From positions 1-64,000 of the forward strand of contig NZ_LFLT01000008.1 in the NCBI RefSeq assembly GCF_001189955.1: DNA of 64,000 nt, in the 5' to 3' direction. Both the position numbers and the translations under genes were made by a program. Below, in pieces: positions 57,825-64,000 of the stretch. This DNA comes from Herbaspirillum chlorophenolicum. GTDB lineage: Bacteria > Pseudomonadota > Gammaproteobacteria > Burkholderiales > Burkholderiaceae_D. The notes below the pieces were generated by a model, which saw only the letters and a program-made list of their open reading frames with translations, was not told the DNA's origin and did not search any database. Position 1 is the stretch's first letter. Each line of letters begins with the position of its first letter.

Positions 57825-58454
57825 TCAGGCGGCGATGGCGTGCGGTGATGGCTGCATGGGAATGAAGCCGGGCAACTGTCCGATGCGTGCGATCCAGTTG
57901 CGCACATTGGGGTAGGGCGCCAGATCCACGCCGCCTTCCGGTACGTGGGCAACATAGGTATAGCAAGCCAGGTCGGCGATGGTGGCATGGCCGGCGGCGA
58001 GGAAGTCGCGGCCGGAGAGATGGCGATCGAGCAATTCCAGCACGGCCAGGCTCTTCTGGTGCGCCAGCGCATAGTCGAGGTCGCGCTTGAACAGTTTCAC
58101 CAGGCGCACGCGATTGGGGCCTTCGAATATCTCTCCCGACGCCAGCGACAGGAATTGCTGCACCTGCGCTGCGCCCAGCGGATCGGCCGGCAGCCACTGC
58201 CCATCATCGTAGCGTTTGGCAAGGTAGACCAGGATCGCGGTGGAGTCATACAGCGTAATGTCGCCGTCGACGATTACCGGGATCTGGCCGCGCGGGTTGA
58301 GCGCGAGGAACTCCGGCTGCTTGTGCTGGCCGTGCGGCAAGTCGACATCGACCACTTCGTGCGGCAGGTCCAGCATGGATAGCAGCAGGCGCACGCGGTG
58401 TGCGTGGCCGGACAGTGGAAAGCCATAAAGGCGGATAGGTTGCTGTTGCGGCAT
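57825..58454 (-). CDS. Glutathione S-transferase
   Basis: 209 aa. N-terminal thioredoxin-like domain (RLYGFPLSGHAHRVRLLLSML; the Ser of PLSGHAHRV is the likely glutathione-activating residue), then NPRGQIPVIVDGDITLYDSTAILVYLA (cis-Pro and the ES/DS glutathione-binding pair), and the helical C-terminal domain. Conjugates or reduces electrophiles. The start MPQQQPIR has GGGAGAGAAA upstream. First gene of the operon with the PNPOx-like protein; a divergent TetR regulator lies 280 bases away. Confidence 0.93.
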   Translation of the reverse strand: MPQQQPIRLYGFPLSGHAHRVRLLLSMLDLPHEVVDVDLPHGQHKQPEFLALNPRGQIPVIVDGDITLYDSTAILVYLAKRYDDGQWLPADPLGAAQVQQFLSLASGEIFEGPNRVRLVKLFKRDLDYALAHQKSLAVLELLDRHLSGRDFLAAGHATIADLACYTYVAHVPEGGVDLAPYPNVRNWIARIGQLPGFIPMQPSPHAIAA

Positions 58455-58518
58455 TTTTCTCTCCCGACGGATGGTGGACTGGCGGCAAACGTGCTTGCTG
58501 CACGTTGGAATCTTGTGA

Positions 58519-58546
58519 ACTATAATGAACCGAACGATCGGTACAA
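58519..58546 (-). promoter_or_regulatory. GST-operon promoter overlapping a TetR-type palindrome
   Basis: On the minus strand, -35 TTGTAC (58546-58541), a 16-base spacer and -10 TATAGT (58524-58519). The spacer contains ACCG-AACGAT-CGGT (58529-58542), an imperfect palindrome that a TetR dimer could occupy. A plus-strand TATAAT (58521-58526) toward the TetR gene overlaps it, so both genes could be repressed together. Confidence 0.7.
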
Positions 58547-58734
58547 TAGGCGATCGAATTTCAACTGTCAATCATCGGCATGAAAAATATTTTTATTCTG
58601 AAGCGCGGGGGCCAAGCTCGTCCGGCGCGCCAAGCGGTCTTATAATCGGGCAGAATCCCGCGCTTCAGTTTCTATCGAACGCCCGTCATGCCCGCGCATG
58701 CAGGCGCAGCGTTGCGCACCAACAGAAAACCGCC

Positions 58735-59295
58735 ATGCCCGCACCCAGCCTGTCGCGCGAGGAAGTCGCGCAGATCCTGCTTTCCGAATTCCGCCGCTCC
58801 GGTTATGAAGGCGCCAGCCTGTCCAGCCTGTCGGCTGCCACCGGCCTGGGCAAATCCAGCCTCTACCACTATTTTCCCAATGGCAAGGTTGATATGGGAC
58901 GCGCCGCCATCGAGGTTGTCGGCCAGTGGATGCGCGAGAAGGTGATCCCCCTGCTGACATCGGACGCCGAGCCGGAAAAACGCCTCAAGCGCTATTTCGC
59001 CGCCATGAGCGATTTTTACGCCAAGGGGACGCTGCCTTGCCTGACCGACCTGTTCACCATCGGCGAGGCGGCCGGTTACTTCCAGCAGCAGTTCAAGCAG
59101 AACATCGGCAACATCGTGAAACTGATCGCCGCCGTGCTGGAAGACGCCGGCTTCGCCCCCGCTGAAGCCGTGCGCCGTGCCGAGGATGGGATGGTGATGC
59201 TGCACGGCGCGCTGGTGGTGTCGCGTGCCCAGGGAAGTACCGCCGTCTTCACGCGCGTGGTGCGCGGCATTCCCGACATGCTGCTGGCGCCGTAA
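58735..59295 (+). CDS. TetR-family transcriptional regulator
   Basis: 186 aa. N-terminal TetR helix-turn-helix (LLSEFRRSGYEGASLSSLSAATGLGKSSLYHYFPNG, residues about 12-48) and a C-terminal ligand domain of the TetR_C_16/YxaF-like type (CLTDLFTIGEAAGYFQQQF). The start MPAPSLSREEVAQ is used; upstream in-frame codons are not family-like. Divergent from the GST operon, whose promoter carries the likely operator. The inducer is probably an electrophile or toxicant (inference). Confidence 0.92.
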   Translation: MPAPSLSREEVAQILLSEFRRSGYEGASLSSLSAATGLGKSSLYHYFPNGKVDMGRAAIEVVGQWMREKVIPLLTSDAEPEKRLKRYFAAMSDFYAKGTLPCLTDLFTIGEAAGYFQQQFKQNIGNIVKLIAAVLEDAGFAPAEAVRRAEDGMVMLHGALVVSRAQGSTAVFTRVVRGIPDMLLAP

Positions 59296-59326
59296 CGGTT
59301 TTCCACTGATTTTCTTCCGCTTTCGC

Positions 59327-59356
59327 AAGGGCCGCGCCGCAAGGTTGGCGGCCCTT
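59327..59356 (+). terminator. Possible terminator after the TetR gene
   Basis: AAGGGCCGC / GCGGCCCTT with a 12-base loop, followed only by GTTG, so weakly U-rich. Confidence 0.5.
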
Positions 59357-59428
59357 GTTGCATTCTGCCTGCCCATTTCACCGTCCGGTGCCGGCGTTGT
59401 GAAAACGCCCGCTCGAAAAGGCAATGGC

Positions 59429-59465
59429 TTGACAGTCGCCAGGTTACTTTTATAATGATAGTAAC
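59429..59465 (+). promoter_or_regulatory. Near-consensus promoter with an inverted-repeat operator upstream of the SDR gene
   Basis: TTGACA (59429-59434), 16-base spacer, TATAAT (59451-59456). An inverted repeat GTTACT-N11-AGTAAC (59443-59465) covers the -10. The 18-mer at 59444-59461 closely matches two sites upstream of the efflux genes near 63.4 kb. Confidence 0.85.
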
Positions 59466-59567
59466 TATCTTCATGAAAGTTAGTCGCGGCGCAACAGGAG
59501 ATGCCAGGCATCAACATGCGCGCCGCACCGGACAACATTCCCCGAACGAAGCAGACAAGGAACCGAA

Positions 59568-60374
59568 ATGAACACCAGCAAACGACAAGGCAAGGCCCTC
59601 ATCACCGGCGCATCGACTGGCATCGGCGCAACTTACGCAGACCGTCTGGCGGCGCGCGGGTACGATCTGGTATTGGTTGCGCGCGACGCCGCCCGGCTGG
59701 AGCAGGTCGCGGCCACGCTGCGGGGCAAGCACGGTGTGCAGGTAGAGGTACTGCCTGCCGACCTGACCAGCAAGCCCGAACTGCTCAAGGTTGAGCAGCG
59801 CCTGCGCGGCGACGCCGATATCTCGCTCTTGCTCAACAATGCCGGCATGGCGGTGCAGGGCAAACTGATCGACGCCGACATCGACCGCTACGAGGCAATG
59901 ATCCAGTTGAACGTGGTGTCGGTCACGCGACTGGCAGCGGCGGCTGCCGCCAACTTCGGCAAGCGCGGCAGTGGCGCGATCATCAATGTCGCCTCGGTGC
60001 TGGCGTTGGCGCCGGAAATGTTCAATGGCACCTACAGCGGCACCAAAGCCTACGTGCTGAACCTTACCCAGTCGATGCAGCAGGAACTCGGCCCGCTGGG
60101 CGTGAAAGTGCAAGCGGTGCTGCCCGGTGCCACGCGCACCGAGATATGGGAACGCTCAGGCGGCAGCGTCGATCAACTGCCGCCGGAAATGCTGATGGAA
60201 GCCGATGACATGGTGGATGCCGCGCTGGCCGGGTTCGACCAGGGAGAAGCCATCACCATCCCCTCGCTGCCGGATGTTGCCGACTGGAACGCGCTTACAT
60301 CCGCACGCCATGCACTGGGCCCCAACCTCTCGCGCAACCGGCCCGCCGCGCGTTACCTGGACCATGCCGGCTGA
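59568..60374 (+). CDS. SDR-family NAD(P)-dependent oxidoreductase
   Basis: 268 aa classical short-chain dehydrogenase. Cofactor motif TGASTGIGATYADRL, NNAG in LLLNNAGMAVQG, catalytic Ser in IINVASVLAL and YxxxK in YSGTKAYVL. Substrate is unpredictable. It lies downstream of a near-perfect promoter with an overlapping inverted repeat, and its end overlaps the HxlR regulator by 11 bases, so the regulator is cotranscribed and probably represses the promoter. Confidence 0.93.
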   Translation: MNTSKRQGKALITGASTGIGATYADRLAARGYDLVLVARDAARLEQVAATLRGKHGVQVEVLPADLTSKPELLKVEQRLRGDADISLLLNNAGMAVQGKLIDADIDRYEAMIQLNVVSVTRLAAAAAANFGKRGSGAIINVASVLALAPEMFNGTYSGTKAYVLNLTQSMQQELGPLGVKVQAVLPGATRTEIWERSGGSVDQLPPEMLMEADDMVDAALAGFDQGEAITIPSLPDVADWNALTSARHALGPNLSRNRPAARYLDHAG

Positions 60375-60801
60375 GTCCCGCCCTTGCACCGCCGCCAGGC
60401 CGGATAACCCGGCCGGGCGGCCCGGCACGCGCCAGCAGGTGCGTGCCGCACAGGCGGCGCGCCAGCTGACGCAGCAGGGCCAGCCCTGTCCGGTTGCCTG
60501 CACGCTGCAACTGATCGGGGAATGGTGGACCGTGCTGATCGTGCGCGATGCCCTGCGCGGCATGACGCGCTTTGAAGAGTTCCGCCGCAACCTCGACATT
60601 TCCCCCGCCATCCTTTCGCGCCGTCTGCAGACGCTGGTCGATGTGGGCATCATGGAACGGCGCCGTTACCGTGAACACCCGCCGCGCGACGAATACGTGC
60701 TGACCGAGGCCGGCCGTGCATTGCAACCGGTGATCGCCGCCCTGCGCGGCTGGGGCCGCTTGTATCTTGAGCGGCACGACGATGCCAGCAAGGAAAGCTG
60801 A
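60364..60801 (+). CDS. HxlR-family transcriptional regulator
   Basis: 145 aa. HxlR winged helix (CPVACTLQLIGEWWTVLIVRDALRGMTRFEEFRRNLDISPAILSRRLQTLVDVGIMERR, residues about 45-105). It has a cysteine at the usual N-cap position of redox- or aldehyde-sensing HxlR proteins (CPVACTLQ), so thiol-based sensing is possible. Starts inside the SDR gene. Likely autoregulates through 59443-59465 (inference). Confidence 0.9.
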   Translation: MPAESRPCTAARPDNPAGRPGTRQQVRAAQAARQLTQQGQPCPVACTLQLIGEWWTVLIVRDALRGMTRFEEFRRNLDISPAILSRRLQTLVDVGIMERRRYREHPPRDEYVLTEAGRALQPVIAALRGWGRLYLERHDDASKES

Positions 60802-60884
60802 AAGCGGCCACAATGGCAAGGCCAAAGAAACAGCCTGCCGCCAGCACCAGCAGCGATGCAGGCACAGACCACAAGGAGAACAAG

Positions 60885-61817
60885 ATGAAGATATTGATCG
60901 TGGGCGCTGGCGCCGTCGGCGGCTATTTCGGCGCGCGCCTGCATGTGGCTGGCCGCGACGTCAGCTTCCTGGTGCGACCGCAGCGCGCCGCGCTGCTGCG
61001 TGAACACGGCCTGCGCGTGAAGAGTCCGGCAGGCAACCTTGCGCTGCGCGATGCCCGCCTGCTCGATACCGCGGAGCTGGCCCCGCACTATGACCTGGTG
61101 ATCTTGAGCTGCAAGGCATACGACCTGGAGAACGCAATCGAATCGCTGGCGCCGGCCATCGGCCAGCAGACGGCGATCCTGCCGCTCCTGAACGGCATGC
61201 AGCACCTCGATATCCTGGAGCAGCGTTTCGGCGCCGCCGCCGTGCTGGGCGGCCAGTGCGTGATCGCCGGCACGCTCGATGCCGACGGCGTCATCGTGCA
61301 CCTGAACAATGTCGCCGGCCTGACCTTCGGCGAACGCAGCGGCGGCATCACGGCGCGCGCGCAGGCGATCTTCGATGCCCTGTCCGGCGCCGGATTCGAT
61401 GTCAATCTGAGCGAGAACATCCTGCAATCGATGTGGGAAAAATGGACCATGCTGGCTACGCTGGCCAGTTCCACCTCGCTGATGCGCGCCTCGGTGGGCG
61501 ATATCCTGCAGGGCCCGGGCGGCCTGGCCTTCATCGAGGGCATGCTGGCCGAATGTGCCGGCATCGCCGAGCTGCAGGGCTACAAGCCGGGCGAGACCTT
61601 CTACAACCGCACGCGCGGCGTGCTGACCGAGCATGGTTCGCTGCTGACGGCATCGATGTTCCGCGATATCAGCAACGGCAACCGGATCGAGGCCGACCAC
61701 ATCGTCGGCGACCTGATCCGCCGCGGCGACGCCAAGGGCGCCAAGACCACGCTGCTGCAGCTGGCCTACCTGCACCTGAAGACCTATGAGGCGTACCGGG
61801 CGCGCGTGTCGTCCTGA
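60885..61817 (+). CDS. 2-dehydropantoate 2-reductase family protein (PanE-like)
   Basis: 310 aa. N-terminal NADP-binding GAGAVGGYFGARLHVAGRDVSFLVR, central SCKAYDLENAIESL and LLNGMQHLDIL, and a C-terminal helical domain (MWEKWTMLATLASSTSLMR, the conserved K of WEKW). Family members reduce ketopantoate to pantoate in CoA synthesis, but many paralogues act on other 2-keto acids, and the SDR/HxlR context suggests a paralogue. AAGGAGAACAAG precedes the ATG. A REP-like hairpin begins at the last base of the stop codon. Confidence 0.88.
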   Translation: MKILIVGAGAVGGYFGARLHVAGRDVSFLVRPQRAALLREHGLRVKSPAGNLALRDARLLDTAELAPHYDLVILSCKAYDLENAIESLAPAIGQQTAILPLLNGMQHLDILEQRFGAAAVLGGQCVIAGTLDADGVIVHLNNVAGLTFGERSGGITARAQAIFDALSGAGFDVNLSENILQSMWEKWTMLATLASSTSLMRASVGDILQGPGGLAFIEGMLAECAGIAELQGYKPGETFYNRTRGVLTEHGSLLTASMFRDISNGNRIEADHIVGDLIRRGDAKGAKTTLLQLAYLHLKTYEAYRARVSS

Positions 61818-61852
61818 GAACCTGTTCCCGAGCGAGATCGGGAACAGGTTCT
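61817..61852. repeat. REP-like perfect hairpin
   Basis: AGAACCTGTTCCCGA / TCGGGAACAGGTTCT, 15-bp perfect stem, loop GCGAGA, no T-run. The right arm and loop recur at the window start (2-22). Immediately after a stop codon. Confidence 0.85.
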
Positions 61853-61893
61853 GACCCGGGGCGCATCGAGCGTCCCAGGCATCTCCCACTTCA

Positions 61894-63342
61894 TTACCAA
61901 CCGCCTCCCAGCGCCCGGAACACCGACACCGCCGCCCGCGCATTGTCGGCATGTACCTGCGCCATCTGATCCTGCGCCGCCAGCAGCAAGCGGTCTTCGG
62001 TCAGCACTTCGGCCAGGCTCAGCACACCGCCCTTGTAGGCTTCCTCGGCGTTGCCGCGCGCGCGTTGCTGGGCATCGACCTGCGCCGCCAGATCGCGTGA
62101 CTGCTGTTCCAGTTGCACCAGCGCCATGATGGCGTTTTCCACATCCTCGACCGCCGTCAGCATGCTTTTGCGATACAGCGCCAATGCTTCCGCATTGGCG
62201 CCTTTGGCGCGCGCGATCTCGGCATCGATGCGGCCGAAGTCGAACAAGCGCCAGCGCAAGCCGAGCCCCCCTTGTGCCTGCAAGCTGTTGGCCGTCAGGA
62301 AGCCGGCCGCCCCCAGGCTTTGGAAGCCCACCAGCGCCGACAGCGAGAGGTCGGGATACCACGCCGCCATCGCCTGGCCGATGCGTTCATTGGAAGCGGC
62401 CAGCCTGCGCTCGGCCGCGATCACGTCGGGCCGGCGGCGCATCAGTTCCACACTGCTTTGCGACACTGCGATGGCCGGCACGCGGCTGGCGTCGGCGCCC
62501 TGGGAAAGTTGCTGCGCGTAAGTCCCGGGCGCGGCGCCCATCAACACATCGAGCCGATTCGTCTGGCGTTCCAGTTCGATGCGCAGCGGCGGCAGCGCCG
62601 CGCGCGATTGCGCCAGGCGGGCATCGGCCTGGGCGATCTCGGCTACGCTCGCCAGGCCATCCTTCAGGCGCAGCCGCACGATCTCGCCGAGGTCGGCGCT
62701 GGCCTTGACCTGATGTTCGGCCAGTGCAATGCGCGCCTGCGCGCCGCGGATGCGGAAATAGGCATCCGCCGCTTCCGCCGCCACCGATATGCGCACGCCA
62801 AGCTGCTGCGCCTCGGCCGCCTGCAGTTCGGCATCGGCAGCTTGCGCGCCGCGCTTCAAGGCGCCGGCCAGGTCCAGTTCCCAGCTCGCGCCGGCATCCA
62901 GTTCGAACAGGTTCTGCGTGCGCTGGTAACCGGGGAAGCCGCTGGCGATCTCGCCCAGCGGACTTTGCAGCGACTGTTTCGCGCGCGCTGCCTGGCCGCT
63001 GAGTTCGCCTTCGGGCGAGCGGCGGGCCCCGGCAATGCGTGCGGTCGCCCGTGCCTGTTCGACGCGCGCCAGCGCCGCCGACAGGTCCAGATTCTGCGCC
63101 AGCACGCGCTGGATGATGTCACTCAACGCGGGATCGCCGAAGCCGTCCCACCAATGGTCCAGCGCAGGCATCGGCGCTTGCGCGGAACGCTGTTGCAGCA
63201 AGGCGGCGTTGCGCAGCGGAGTGTCCTGGTATGTGGGGCGATGGTAGTCCGGGCCGGTTGTGCAGGCGCTCAATGCCAGCGCTGCGGCCAGTGCGCCGAG
63301 TACCGGCAGGTGGCCGGCGCCCGAGGGGAATATGGAGTTCAT
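61894..63342 (-). CDS. Outer-membrane efflux lipoprotein, NodT/OprM family
   Basis: 482 aa TolC-like channel. Lipobox LAALALSACTTGPDY, then two OEP repeats: LDLSAALARVEQARATARIAGA in the first and RRRPDVIAAERRLAASNERIGQAMAAWYPDLSLSALVG in the second are the classic NodT signatures. It would complete a tripartite pump with the divergent HlyD/EmrA-type adaptor. The shared 206-base upstream region carries two inverted copies of an 18-base motif. Substrate unknown. Confidence 0.94.
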   Translation of the reverse strand: MNSIFPSGAGHLPVLGALAAALALSACTTGPDYHRPTYQDTPLRNAALLQQRSAQAPMPALDHWWDGFGDPALSDIIQRVLAQNLDLSAALARVEQARATARIAGARRSPEGELSGQAARAKQSLQSPLGEIASGFPGYQRTQNLFELDAGASWELDLAGALKRGAQAADAELQAAEAQQLGVRISVAAEAADAYFRIRGAQARIALAEHQVKASADLGEIVRLRLKDGLASVAEIAQADARLAQSRAALPPLRIELERQTNRLDVLMGAAPGTYAQQLSQGADASRVPAIAVSQSSVELMRRRPDVIAAERRLAASNERIGQAMAAWYPDLSLSALVGFQSLGAAGFLTANSLQAQGGLGLRWRLFDFGRIDAEIARAKGANAEALALYRKSMLTAVEDVENAIMALVQLEQQSRDLAAQVDAQQRARGNAEEAYKGGVLSLAEVLTEDRLLLAAQDQMAQVHADNARAAVSVFRALGGGW

Positions 63343-63415
63343 GCTTCTGGCCTTTTCATCTGTTTCCGATGCCGGAGACGGCAGCGGGAGAAGTGGTCGA
63401 TCAGGTTTTCGATAG

Positions 63416-63468
63416 TTACTTGCAAAATGATAGCTTGAAGTTTAAACTCACTATCGTTTTGAAAGCAA
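63416..63468. promoter_or_regulatory. Paired operator-like motifs between the divergent efflux genes
   Basis: TTACTTGCAAAATGATAG (63416-63433, plus) and TTGCTTTCAAAACGATAG (63468-63451, minus) are inverted copies, 15/18 alike. The plus copy matches the SDR upstream 18-mer at 14/18. Plausible promoters overlap them (plus: TTGCAA 63421-63426, 17 bases, TAAACT 63444-63449; minus: TTGCTT, 17 bases, TTAAAC). Confidence 0.65.
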
Positions 63469-63548
63469 CTGCTATTTGAGGCCTGTCGCGGCAATGGAAA
63501 GGATGACGAGGCAGGCCGCATTCACATCCAACAGCCATCGAGGCCACC

Positions 63549-64000
63549 ATGACCACCCAGAGCACCATCGGCGCCACTGCGCAACCCGCCGGAACGATCC
63601 CGGCGTCCAGGAAGAAATCCACCCTGCTGACATACGCGATCCTGGCCATCGCCGTTGCGGCGGCTGTTGCCTGGCTGGCGCATTGGCTGGCGGTGGGGCG
63701 CTACATCGAAAGCACCGATGACGCTTACGTCGGCGGCGACATCACCGTGATCGCACCCAAGGTGGCCGGCAATATCGAAACCGTGCTGGTCAAGGACAAC
63801 CAGGCCGTGCATGCCGGCGAGCTGCTGGTGAAACTGGATGACCGCGATTACCGGGCCGCGCTGGCCAAGGCCAACGCCGCGGTAGCGGCGCAGGATGCGG
63901 CGCTGGCCAATCTCGACGCGGAGCGCCGCCTGCAGGAATCGGTCATCGACCAGGGCCGTGCGGGTGTCGCTGCTGCCGGGGCCGAGACGTCGCGCGCCCG
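63549..64000 (+). CDS. HlyD/EmrA-type membrane fusion protein (partial, runs off the window)
   Basis: At least 150 aa. One N-terminal membrane segment (residues about 28-50, TLLTYAILAIAVAAAVAWLAHW), then the adaptor signature STDDAYVGGDITVIAPKVAGNIETVLVKDNQAVHAGELLVKLDDRDYRAAL (residues about 56-105), typical of EmrA proteins, and the start of the helical hairpin. It links an inner-membrane pump, presumably encoded beyond base 64000 (EmrB/MFS type is usual), to the outer-membrane protein encoded divergently. Confidence 0.92.
   Translation, partial: MTTQSTIGATAQPAGTIPASRKKSTLLTYAILAIAVAAAVAWLAHWLAVGRYIESTDDAYVGGDITVIAPKVAGNIETVLVKDNQAVHAGELLVKLDDRDYRAALAKANAAVAAQDAALANLDAERRLQESVIDQGRAGVAAAGAETSRA

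Overview
This window is high-GC chromosomal DNA from a betaproteobacterium. The proteins and gene order (def / dprA-smg-topB, gatCAB divergent from mreB, mreBCD-mrdA-rodA-rlpA, rsmI divergent from lpoA-yraN-diaA-dolP) fit Burkholderiales, most likely Oxalobacteraceae such as Herbaspirillum. That placement is inferred from protein flavour and synteny, not from a marker-gene search. I see no rRNA or tRNA genes, CRISPR arrays, insertion sequences or prophage genes. Genes are densely packed, with convergent pairs usually separated by strong bidirectional hairpin terminators.

Layout: 1-4.1 kb is a leucine/isovalerate block (ivd, a DsbA-type isomerase, a YchJ-like protein, the MerR regulator LiuR and an MBL hydrolase) with two perfect palindromes that look like LiuR operators. 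4.2-12.2 kb is housekeeping: def, a LysM-less relative of the usual LysM protein, dprA broken by an in-frame amber codon, smg, topB, xthA and pyrE. 12.3-18.4 kb is accessory: a LapA-like membrane protein, a TauD-type dioxygenase, a JmjC/cupin protein, and a MocR regulator divergent from a gene fusing a 2Fe-2S/FAD/NAD reductase to an M24 metallopeptidase domain. 18.5-30.3 kb holds gatBAC and the rod-shape cluster, with a small lipoprotein gene inserted between mreB and mreC, followed by an SMR transporter. 30.3-35.1 kb is the rsmI/lpoA/yraN/diaA/dolP group plus a TlpA-like thioredoxin.

35.1-37.8 kb encodes a chemoreceptor and an EamA exporter. 37.9-50.4 kb looks like one catabolic locus: a branched-chain-type ABC importer transcribed together with an M20 carbamoylase/ureidopropionase-like hydrolase and an M81 metallopeptidase, then an omega-amino acid:pyruvate transaminase and methylmalonate-semialdehyde dehydrogenase under a divergent MocR regulator. 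The simplest reading is uptake and hydrolysis of an N-carbamoyl compound to beta-alanine or a similar amino acid, then transamination and oxidation to an acyl-CoA. From 50.5 kb to the end are small stress, redox and regulatory units: a HAD hydrolase, a DsbA-like protein, an NAD(P)-binding reductase, MBL/LysR, PAS-LuxR, scoAB, GST + PNPOx-like with divergent TetR, SDR + HxlR + PanE-like, and a divergent tripartite efflux system that runs off the end.

The regulatory DNA is unusually readable. Palindromes or repeats sit directly on recognisable promoters for ivd/liuR, the GST operon, the SDR gene, the transaminase/MocR pair and the efflux genes. Two families of REP-like hairpins also occur.
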